From NCBI GenBank assembly GCA_031216445.1, contig CM062196.1:27938631-28002630 (forward strand): a stretch of DNA of 64,000 nt. The letters run 5' to 3'. The DNA is from Lateolabrax maculatus (taxonomy: Eukaryota; Chordata; Actinopteri; Acropomatiformes; Lateolabracidae). Shown here one piece after another: positions 53,100 through 64,000 of this stretch (its first letter is position 1; every line of letters begins with the position of its first letter). The position numbers and the translations under genes were made by a program. The notes beneath the pieces are model-generated. The model made no database searches and was not told the DNA's origin. It was given only the letters and a program-made list of their open reading frames with translations.

Positions 53100-56000
53100 A
53101 CACCTTATTTCATCAAAGAAGTTGATAAATAAGCAAACTTGCTCTGAATGATGTTATTCAACAGAACTGAGTGTTTCCATGCTTCTGTTATGAAAATAAA
53201 CATCAACAGTCAAAAAAACACCTTATTTCATCAAAAGAAGTTGATAACAAGCAAACTTGCTCTGAATGATGTTATTCAACAGAAAGGAGTGTTTTCATAA
53301 TAATGTGACCATAATAAACATCAACTGTCATAAAACACCTTATTTCATCAAAAGAAGTTGATAAATAAGCAAAGTAAACATCAACAGAACTGAATGATGT
53401 TACTCAACAGAACTGAGTGTTTTCATAATAATGTGACCATAATAAACATCAACTGTCATAAAACACCTTATTTCATCAAAAGAAGTTGATAAATAAGCAA
53501 ACTTGCTCTGAATGATGTTATTCAAAAGAACTGAGTGTTTTCATAATAATGTGACCATAATAAACATCAACTGTCATAAAACACCTTATTTCATCAAAAG
53601 AAGTTGATAAATAAGCAAACTTGCTCTGAATGATGTTATTCAACAGAACTGAGTGTTTCCATGCTTCTGTTATGAAAATAAACATCAACAGTCAAATAAC
53701 ACCTTATTTCATCAAAAGAAGTTGATAAATAAGCAAACTTGCTCTGAATGATGTTATTCAACAGAAAGGAGTGTTTTCATAATAATGTGACCATAATAAA
53801 CATCAACAGTCATAAAACACCTTATTTCATCAAAAGAAGTTGATAAATAAGCAAACTTTGCTCTGAATGATGTTATTCAACAGAACTGAGTGTTTTCATA
53901 ATAATGTGACCATAATAAACATCAACAGTCATAAAACACCTTATTTCATCAAAAGAAGTTGATAAATAAGCAAACTTGCTCTCAATGATGTTATTCAACA
54001 GAAAGGAGTGTTTTCATAATACTGTGATGAAAATAAACATCAACAGTCAAAAAACACCTTATTTCATCAAAGAAGTTGATAAATAAGCAAACTTGCTCTG
54101 AATGATGTTATTCAACAGAAAGGAGTGTTTCCATGCTTCTGTTATGAAAATAAACATCAACAGTCAAAAAACACTTATTTCATCAAAAGAAGTTGATAAA
54201 TAAGCAAACTTGCTCTGAATGATGTTATTCAACAGAAAGGAGTGTTTTCATAATAATGTGACCATAATAAACATCAACAGTCATAAAACACCTTATTTCA
54301 TCAAAAGAAGTTGATAAATAAGCAAAGTAAACATCAACAGAACTGAATGATGTTATTCAACAGAACTGAGTGTTTTCATAATAATGTGACCATAATAAAC
54401 ATCAACAGTCATAAAACACCTTATTTCAACAAAAGAAGTTGATAAACAAGCAAACATGCTCTGAATGATGTTATTCAACAGAAAGGAGTGTTTTCATAAT
54501 AATGTGACCATAATAAACATCAACAGTCATAAAACACCTTATTTCATCAAAAGAAGTTGATTAAATAAGCAAACTTGCTCTCAATGATGTTATTCAACAG
54601 AAAGGAGTGTTTTCATAATACTGTGATGAAAATAAACATCAACAGTCAAAAAACACCTTATTTCATCAAAAGAAGTTGATAAATAAGCAAACTTGCTCTG
54701 AATGATGTTATTCCACAGAACTGAGTGTTTTCATAATAATGTGACCATAATAAACATCAACTGTCATAAAACACCTTATTTCATCAAAAGAAGTTGATAA
54801 ATAAGCAAAGTAAACATCAACAGAACTGAATGATGTTATTCAACAGAACTGAGTGTTTTCATAATAATGTGACCATAATAAACATCAACAGTCATAAAAC
54901 ACCTTATTTCATCAAAAGAAGTTGATAAATAAGCAAAGTAAACATCAACAGAACTGAATGATGTTATTCAACAGAACTGAGTGTTTTCATAATAATGTGA
55001 CCATAATAAACATCAACAGTCATAAAACACCTTATTTCAACAAAAGAAGTTGATAAACAAGCAAACTTGCTCTGAATGATGTTATTCAACAGAAAGGAGT
55101 GTTTTCATAATAATGTGACCATAATAAACATCAACAGTCATAAAACACCTTATTTCATCAAAAGAAGTTGATAAATAAGCAAACTTGCTCTGAATGATGT
55201 TATTCAACAGAACTGAGTGTTTCCATGCTTCTGTTATGAAAATAAACATCAACAGTCAAAAAACACCTTATTTCATCAAAAGAAGTTGATAAACAAGCAA
55301 ACTTGCTCTGAATGATGTTATTCAACAGAAAGGAGTGTTTTCATAATAATGTGACCATAATAAACATCAACAGTCATAAAACACCTTATTTCATCATAAG
55401 AAGTTGATGAATAAGCAAACTTGCTCTCAATGATGTTATTCAACAGAAAGGAGTGTTTTCATAATACTGTGACGAAAATAAACATCAACTGTCAAAAAAC
55501 ACCTTATTTCATCAAAAGAAGTTGATAAATAAGCAAACTTGCTCTGAATGATGTTATTCAACAGAACTGAGTGTTTCCATGCTTCTGTTATGAAAATAAA
55601 CATCAACAGTCAAAAAACACCTTATTTCATCAAAAGAAGTTGATAAACAAGCAAACTTGCTCTGAATGATGTTATTCAACAGAACTGAGTGTTTTCATAA
55701 TAATGTGACCATAATAAACATCAACTGTCATAAAACACCTTATTTCATCAAAAGAAGTTGATAAATAAGCAAACTTGCTCTGAATGATGTTATTCAACAG
55801 AACTGAGTGTTTTCATAATAATGTGACCATAATAAACATCAACTGTCATAAAACACCTTATTTCATCAAAAGAAGTTGATAAATAAGCAAACTTGCTCTC
55901 AATGATGTTATTCAACAGAAAGGAGTGTTTTCATAATACTGTGATGAAAATAAACATCAACTGTCAAAAAACACCTTATTTCATCAAAAGAAGTTGATAA

Positions 56001-59000
56001 ATAAGCAAAGTAAACATCAACAGAACTGAATGATGTTATTCAACAGAACTGAGTGTTTTCATAATAATGTGACCATAATAAACATCAACAGTCATAAAAC
56101 ACCTTATTTCAACAAAAGAAGTTGATAAACAAGCAAACTTGCTCTGAATGATGTTATTCAACAGAACTGAGTGTTTTCATAATAATGTGACCATAATAAA
56201 CATCAACTGTCATAAAACACCTTATTTCATCAAAAGAAGTTGATAAATAAGCAAAGTAAACATCAACAGAACTGAATGATGTTATTCAACAGAACTGAGT
56301 GTTTTCATAATAATGTGACCATAATAAACATCAACAGTCATAAAACACCTTATTTCATCAAAAGAAGTTGATAAATAAGCAAACTTGCTCTCAATGATGT
56401 TATTCAACAGAAAGGAGTGTTTTCATAATACTGTGACGAAAATAAACATCAACTGTCAAAAAACACCTTATTTCATCAAAAGAAGTTGATAAATAAGCAA
56501 ACTTGCTCTGAATGATGTTATTCAACAGAACTGAGTGTTTCCATGCTTCTGTTATGAAAATAAACATCAACAGTCAAAAAACACCTTATTTCATCAAAAG
56601 AAGTTGATAAATAAGCAAACTTGCTCTGAATGATGTCATTCAACAGAACTGAGTGTTTTCATAATAATGTGACCATAATAAACATCAACTGTCATAAAAC
56701 ACCTTATTTCATCAAAAGAAGTTGATAATAAGCAAACTTGCTCTCAATGATGTTATTCAACAGAAAGGAGTGTTTTCATAATACTGTGATAAAAATAAAC
56801 ATCAACTGTCAAAAAACACCTTATTTCATCAAAAGAAGTTGATAAATAAGCAAAGTAAACATCAACAGAACTGAATGATGTTATTCAACAGAACTGAGTG
56901 TTTTCATAATAATGTGACCATAATAAACATCAACAGTCATAAAACACCTTATTTCAACAAAAGAAGTTGATAAATAAGCAAACTTGCTCTCAATGATGTT
57001 ATTCAACAGAAGGAGTGTTTCATAATAATGTGACCATAATAAACATCAACAGTCATAAAACACCTTATTTCATCAAAATAAGTTGATAAATAAGCAAACT
57101 TGCTCTCAATGATGTTATTCAACAGAAAGGAGTGTTTTTCATAATACTGTGATGAAAATAAACATCAGCAGTCAAAAAACACCTTATTTCATCAAAAGAA
57201 GTTGATAAATAAGCAAACTTGCTCTGAATGATGTTATTCCACAGAACTGAGTGTTTTCATAATAATGTGACCATAATAAACATCAACTGTCATAAAACAC
57301 CTTATTTCATCAAAAGAAGTTGATAAACAAGCAAACTTGCTCTGAATGATGTTATTCAACAGAACTGAGTGTTTTCATAATAATGTGACCATAATAAACA
57401 TCAACTGTCATAAACACCTTATTTCATCAAAAGAAGTTGATAAATAAGCAAACTTGCTCTGAATGATGTTATTCAAAAGAACTGAGTGTTTTCATAATAC
57501 TGTGATGAAAATAAACATCAACTGTCATAAAACACCTTATTCATCAAAAGAAGTTGATAAATAAGCAAAGTAAACATCAACAGAACTGAATGATGTTATT
57601 CAACAGAACTGAGTGTTTTCATAATAATGTGACCATAATAAACATCAACTGTCATAAAACACCTTATTTCATCAAAAGAAGTTGATAAATAAGCAAACTT
57701 GCTCTGAATGATGTTATTCAACAGAAAGGAGTGTTTTCATAATACTGTGATGAAAATAACATCAACTGTCATAAAACACCTTATTTCATCAAAAGAAGTT
57801 GATAAATAAGCAAAGTAAACATCAACAGAACTGAATGATGTTATTCAACAGAACTGAGTGTTTTCATAATAATGTGACCATAATAAACATCAACAGTCAT
57901 AAAACACCTTATTTCATCAAAAGAAGTTGATAAATAAGCAAAGTAAACATCAACAGAACTGAATGATGTTATTCAACAGAACTGAGTGTTTTCATAATAA
58001 TGTGACCATAATAAACATCAACAGTCATAAAACACCTTATTTCAACAAAAGAAGTTGATAAATAAGCAAACTTGCTCTGAATGATGTTATTCAACAGAAA
58101 GGAGTGTTTTCATAATACTGTGATGAAAATAAACATCAACAGTCAAAAAACACCTTATTTCATCAAAAGAAGTTGATAAATAAGCAAAGTAAACATCAAC
58201 AGAACTGAATGATGTTATTCAACAGAACTGAGTGTTTTCATAATAATGTGACCATAATAAAGATCAACAGTCATAAAACACCTTATTTCATCAAAAGAAG
58301 TTGATAAATAAGCAAACTTGCTCTGAATGATGTTATTCAACAGAAAGGAGTGTTTCCATGCTTCTGTTATGAAAATAAACATCAACAGTCAAAAAACACC
58401 TTATTTCATCAAAAGAAGTTGATAAATAAGCAAACTTGCTCTGAATGATGTTATTCAACAGAAAGGAGTGTTTTCATAATAATGTGACCATAATAAACAT
58501 CAACAGTCATAAAACACCTTATTTCATCAAAAGAAGTTGATAAATAAGCAAACTTGCTCTGAATGATGTTATTCAACAGAACTGAGTGTTTCCATGCTTC
58601 TGTTATGAAAATAAACATCAACAGTCAAAAAACACCTTATTTCATCAAAAGAAGTTGATAACAAGCAAACTTGCTCTGAATGATGTTATTCAACAGAAGG
58701 AGTGTTTTCATAATAATGTGACCATAATAAACATCAACAGTCATAAAACACCTTATTTCATCATAAGAAGTTGATGAATAAGCAAACTTGCTCTCAATGA
58801 TGTTATTCAACAGAAAGGAGTGTTTTCATAATACTGTGACGAAAATAAACATCAACTGTCAAAAAACACCTTATTTCATCAAAAGAAGTTGATAAATAAG
58901 CAAACTTGCTCTGAATGATGTCATTCAACAGAACTGAGTGTTTTCATAATAATGTGACCATAATAACATCAACTGTCATAAAACACCTTATTTCATCAAA

Positions 59001-62000
59001 AGAAGTTGATAAATAAGCAAACTTGCTCTGAATGATGTTATTCCACAGAACTGAGTGTTTTCATAATAATGTGACCATAATAAACAATCAACTGTCATAA
59101 AACACCTTATTTCATCAAAAGAAGTTGATAAATAAGCAAACTTGCTCTGAATGATGTTATTCAACAGAACTGAGTGTTTTCATAATAATGTGACCATAAT
59201 AAACATCAACTGTCATAAAACACCTTATTTCATCAAAAGAAGTTGATAAATAAGCAAACTTGCTCTCAATGATGTTATTCAACAGAAAGGAGTGTTTTCA
59301 TAATACTGTGATGAAAATAAACATCAACTGTCAAAAAACACCTTATTTCATCAAAAGAAGTTGATAAATAAGCAAACTTGCTCTGAATGATGTTATTCAA
59401 AAGAACTGAGTGTTTTCATAATAATGTGACCATAATAAACATCAACTGTCATAAAACACCTTATTCATCAAAAGAAGTTGATAAATAAGCAAAGTAAACA
59501 TCAACAGAACTGAATGATGTTATTCAACAGAACTGAGTGTTTTCATAATAATGTGACCATAATAAACATCAACAGTCATAAAACACCTTATTTCATCAAA
59601 AGAAGTTGATAAATAAGCAAACTTGCTCTCAATGATGTTATTCAACAGAAAGGAGTGTTTTCATAATACTGTGATGAAAATAAACATCAACAGTCAAAAA
59701 ACACCTTATTTCATCAAAAGAAGTTGATAAATAAGCAAACTTGCTCTGAATGATGTTATTCCACAGAAAGGAGTGTTTTCATAATAATGTGACCATAATA
59801 AACATCAACTGTCATAAAACACCTTATTTCATCAAAAGAAGTTGATAAATAAGCAAAGTAAACATCAACAGAACTGAATGATGTTATTCAACAGAACTGA
59901 GTGTTTTCATAATAATGTGACCATAATAAACATCAACTGTCATAAAACACCTTATTTCATCAAAGAAGTTGATAAATAAGCAAAGTAAACATCAACAGAA
60001 CTGAATGATGTTATTCAACAGAACTGAGTGTTTTCATAATAATGTGACCATAATAAACATCAACAGTCATAAAACACCTTATTTCAACAAAAGAAGTTGA
60101 TAAACAAGCAAACATGCTCTGAATGATGTTATTCAACAGAAAGGAGTGTTTTCATAATAATGTGACCATAATAAACATCAACAGTCATAAAACACCTTAT
60201 TTCATCAAAAGAAGTTGATAAATAAGCAAACTTGCTCTCAATGATGTTATTCAACAGAAAGGAGTGTTTTCATAATACTGTGATGAAAATAAACATCAAC
60301 AGTCAAAAAACACCTTATTTCATCAAAAGAAGTTGATAAATAAGGCAAACTTGCTCTGAATGATGTTATTCCACAGAACTGAGTGTTTTCATAATAATGT
60401 GACCATAATAAACATCAACTGTCATAAAACACCTTATTTCATCAAAAGAAGTTGATAAATAAGCAAAGTAAACATCAACAGAACTGAATGATGTTATTCA
60501 ACAGAACTGAGTGTTTTCATAATAATGTGACCATAATAAACATCAACAGTCATAAAACACCTTATTTCATCAAAAGAAGTTGATAAATAAGCAAAGTAAA
60601 CATCAACAGAACTGAATGATGTTATTCAACAGAACTGAGTGTTTTCATAATAATGTGACCATAATAAACATCAACAGTCATAAAACACCTTATTTCAACA
60701 AAAGAAGTTGATAAACAAGCAAACTTGCTCTGAATGATGTTATTCAACAGAAAGGAGTGTTTTCATAATAATGTGACCATAATAAACATCAACAGTCATA
60801 AAACACCTTATTTCATCAAAAGAAGTTGATAAATAAGCAAACTTGCTCTGAATGATGTTATTCACAGAACTGAGTGTTTCCATGCTTCTGTTATGAAAAT
60901 AAACATCAACAGTCAAAAAACACCTTATTTCATCAAAAGAAGTTGATAAACAAGCAAACTTGCTCTGAATGATGTTATTCAACAGAAAGGAGTGTTTTCA
61001 TAATAATGTGACCATAATAAACATCACAGTCATAAAACACCTTATTTCATCATAAGAAGTTGATGAATAAGCAAACTTGCTCTCAATGATGTTATTCAAC
61101 AGAAAGGAGTGTTTTCATAATACTGTGACGAAAATAAACATCAACTGTCAAAAAACACCTTATTTCATCAAAAGAAGTTGATAAATAAGCAAACTTGCTC
61201 TGAATGATGTTATTCAACAGAACTGAGTGTTTCCATGCTTCTGTTATGAAAATAACATCAACAGTCAAAAAACACCTTATTCATCAAAAGAAGTTGATAA
61301 ACAAGCAAACTTGCTCTGAATGATGTTATTCAACAGAACTGGAGTGTTTTCATAATAATGTGACCATAATAAACATCAACTGTCATAAAACACCTTATTT
61401 CATCAAAAGAAGTTGATAAACAAGCAAACTTGCTCTGAATGATGTTATTCAACAGAACTGAGTGTTTTCATAATAATGTGACCATAATAAACATCAACTG
61501 TCATAAAACACCTTATTTCATCAAAAGAAGTTGATAAATAAGCAAAGTAAACATCAACAGAACTGAATGATGTTATTCAACAGAACTGAGTGTTTTCATA
61601 ATAATGTGACCATAATAAACATCAACAGTCATAAAACACCTTATTTCATCAAAAGAAGTTGATAAATAAGCAAACTTGCTCTCAATGATGTTATTCAACA
61701 GAAAGGAGTGTTTTCATAATACTGTGATGAAATAAACATCAACAGTCAAAAAACACCTTATTTCATCAAAAGAAGTTGATAAATAAGCAAACTTGCTCTG
61801 AATGATGTTATTCCACAGAAAGGAGTGTTTTCATAATAATGTGACCATAATAAACATCAACTGTCATAAAACACCTTATTTCATCAAAAGAAGTTGATAA
61901 ATAAGCAAAGTAACATCAACAGAACTGAATGATGTTATTCAACAGAAATGAGTGTTTTCATAATAATGTGACCATAATAAACATCAACTGTCATAAAACA

Positions 62001-64000
62001 CCTTATTTCATCAAAAGAAGTTGATAAATAAGCAAAGTAAACATCAACAGAACTGAATGATGTTATTCAACAGAACTGAGTGTTTTCATAATAATGTGAC
62101 CATAATAAACATCAACAGTCATAAAACACCTTATTTCAACAAAAGAAGTTGATAAACAAGCAAACATGCTCTGAATGATGTTATTCAACAGAAAGGAGTG
62201 TTTTCATAATATTGTGACCATAATAAACATCAACAGTCATAAAACACCTTATTTCATCAAAAGAAGTTGATAAATAAGCAAACTTGCTCTCAATGATGTT
62301 ATTCAACAGAAAGGAGTGTTTTCATAATACTGTGATGAAAATAACATCAACAGTCAAAAAACACCTTATTTCATCAAAAGAAGTTGATAAATAAGCAAAC
62401 TTGCTCTGAATGATGTTATTCACAGAACTGAGTGTTTTCATAATAATGTGACCATAATAAACATCAACTGTCATAAAACACCTTATTTCATCAAAGAAGT
62501 TGATAAATAAGCAAAGTAAACATCAACAGAACTGAATGATGTTATTCAACAGAACTGAGTGTTTTCATAATAATGTGACCATAATAAACATCAACAGTCA
62601 TAAAACACCTTATTTCATCAAAGAAGTTGATAAATAAGCAAAGTAAACATCAACAGAACTGAATGATGTTATTCAACAGAACTGAGTGTTTTTCATAATA
62701 ATGTGACCATAATAAACATCAACAGTCATAAAACACCTTATTTCATCAAAAGAAGTTGATAAATAAGCAAACTTGCTCTGAATGATGTTATTCAACAGAA
62801 CTGAGTGTTTCCATGCTTCTGTTATGAAAATAAACATCAACAGTCAAAAAACACCTTATTTCATCAAAAGAAGTTGATAAACAAGCAAACTTGCTCTGAA
62901 TGATGTTATTCAACAGAAAGGAGTGTTTTCATAATAATGTGACCATAATAAACATCAACAGTCATAAAACACCTTATTTCATCATAAGAAGTTGATGAAT
63001 AAGCAAACTTGCTCTCAATGATGTTATTCAACAGAAAGGAGTGTTTTCATAATACTGTGACGAAAATAAACATCAACTGTCAAAAAACACCTTATTTCAT
63101 CAAAAGAAGTTGATAAATAAGCAAACTTGCTCTGAATGATGTTATTCAACAGAACTGAGTGTTTCCATGCTTCTGTTATGAAAATAAACATCAACAGTCA
63201 AAAAACACCTTATTTCATCAAAAGAAGTTGATAAACAAGCAAACTTGCTCTGAATGATGTTATTCAACAGAACTGAGTGTTTTCATAATAATGTGACCAT
63301 AATAAACATCAACTGTCATAAAACACCTTATTTCATCAAAAGAAGTTGATAAATAAGCAAACTTGCTCTGAATGATGTTATTCAACAGAACTGAGTGTTT
63401 TCATAATAATGTGACATAATAAACATCAACTGTCATAAAACACCTTATTTCATCAAAGAAGTTGATAAATAAGCAAACTTGCTCTCAATGATGTTATTCA
63501 ACAGAAAGGAGTGTTTTCATAATACTGTGATGAAAATAACATCAACTGTCAAAAACACCTTATTTCATCAAAGAAGTTGATAAATAAGCAAAGTAAACAT
63601 CAACAGAACTGAATGATGTTATTCAACAGAACTGAGTGTTTTCATAATAATGTGACCATAATAAACATCAACAGTCATAAAACACCTTATTTCAACAAAA
63701 GAAGTTGATAAACAAGCAAACTTGCTCTGAATGATGTTATTCAACAGAACTGAGTGTTTTCATAATAATGTGACCATAATAAACATCAACTGTCATAAAA
63801 CACCTTATTTCATCAAAAGAAGTGATAAATAAGCAAAGTAACATCAACAGAACTGAATGATGTTATTCAACAGAACTGAGTGTTTTCATAATAATGTGAC
63901 CATAATAAACATCAACAGTCATAAAACACCTTATTTCATCAAAGAAGTTGATAAATAAGCAAACTTGCTCTCAATGATGTTATTCAACAGAAAGGAGTGT
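53100..64000 (+). repeat. Indel-rich right part of the array
   Basis: Roughly forty single-base gains or losses were seen here, mostly in short homopolymers or at doublets: catcaaagaag, aaaataacatc, cttattcatc, gataacaagc, gtgtttttcat and similar, with clustering after 61 kb. In 13-53 kb I counted only about ten. The pattern suggests lower consensus accuracy, though true decay toward another edge is possible. A marker variant, tcatcataag with gatgaataagc, occurs at 55391, 58758, 61047 and 62979. Confidence 0.7.
53250..54290 (+). repeat. Copy of 47575-48620 at 5,675-bp offset
   Basis: Shared rare markers are gatgttactc (47721/53396) and gtcaaataacacc (48016/53691). This copy has additional single-base changes in homopolymers, such as aaactttgctc near 53854, catcaaagaag near 54067 and aaacacttattt near 54170. 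Confidence 0.7.

Larger units (their letters stand above)
3617..64000 (+). repeat. Satellite array, 118/128-bp monomers, at least 60.4 kb
   Basis: Head-to-tail repeats fill everything from about 3617 to the window edge, roughly 500 monomers in one orientation, with no inversion or inserted element seen. The common S monomer is 118 bp (example: 60721-60838, starting aaacttgctctgaatgatg), with 34 G/C and no CpG. The L monomer is 128 bp: the 7-bp cttgctc after the first aaa becomes gtaaacatcaacagaac. The central cassette (about positions 41-60) has three forms: A (tttcataataatgtgaccat), B (tttcataatactgtgatgaa) and C (ttccatgcttctgttatgaa). Other variable sites are aactg/aaagg/atctg before gagtg, cagtc/ctgtc, and cataaaacacc/caaaaaacacc. 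There is no coding potential: 118 is not a multiple of three. The locus could be centromeric, pericentromeric, subtelomeric or an interstitial block; the sequence does not say which. I do not recognise a named family. Confidence 0.97.

Noticed and set aside
47244..60982. 80-codon minus-strand open frames with internally repeated peptides (47244-47486, 60740-60982) and a plus-strand frame at 58586-58774
   Set aside because: They span about two monomers in places where a one-base indel keeps the frame open by chance. No conserved start context and no recognisable domain.
3617..64000. CRISPR-like array
   Set aside because: There are no unique spacers between repeats; the whole 118-128 bp unit repeats, and the context is eukaryotic.
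3617..64000. CENP-B box in the monomer
   Set aside because: The required CG-containing core is absent; the consensus has no CpG at all.
3617..64000. Satellite monomer derived from retroviral pol downstream of gag
   Set aside because: Translations of the monomer in all frames are interrupted and show no protease or polymerase motif. The similarity at the junction is limited to a few bases of the monomer tail.

Overview
This looks like a piece of a vertebrate nuclear genome, most likely a teleost fish. The reasons are an endogenous-retrovirus gag remnant, two stretches resembling the ends of fish hAT-type DNA transposons, very AT-rich non-coding DNA, and a huge tandem satellite. No bacterial-style genes, operons, CRISPR arrays or recognisable tRNA/rRNA genes were seen. 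The species cannot be fixed from the sequence alone.

Layout. (1) 1-2281 is AT-rich flanking DNA with no gene I can support; it holds two candidate hAT-like terminal stretches (about 1190-1304 and 1925-1975) and a perfect 13-bp-arm inverted repeat (1682-1713). (2) 2283-3616 is a broken gag of a class-I-like endogenous retrovirus: a PPPY late-domain motif in one frame, a charged/proline-rich linker in a second frame, and a single CCHC zinc knuckle in a third. Most of the capsid core is missing, and pol, env and both LTRs were not found. (3) From about 3617 to the right edge the window is one head-to-tail satellite array of at least 60.4 kb, about 500 monomers, all in one orientation and with no transposon seen inside it.

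The satellite monomer is 118 bp (S type; 34 G/C in the consensus, no CpG). A second type (L) is exactly 10 bp longer because a 7-bp segment is replaced by a 17-bp segment that resembles sequence found elsewhere in the same monomer. Monomers also differ by three alternative central cassettes (A, B, C below) and a few linked diagnostic sites. Monomers are organised into higher-order blocks that were themselves copied: a 23-monomer, 2,776-bp tandem duplication (5126-10677); a nested 16-monomer shift; a 22/23-monomer pair (about 15.62-20.98 kb); a 37-monomer, 4,495-bp tandem duplication (24081-33070); and two long-range copies. The left edge is the most diverged part and carries unique variants (two 148-bp units, one 43-bp truncated unit). 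The last 11 kb carry many single-base indels, which may mark poor consensus quality.

No intact protein-coding gene is supported. The long open frames inside the array are chance readings of the satellite. The main interest is the satellite: its two-length monomers, its layered duplications, its dyad symmetry, and its direct junction with a truncated retroviral gag.
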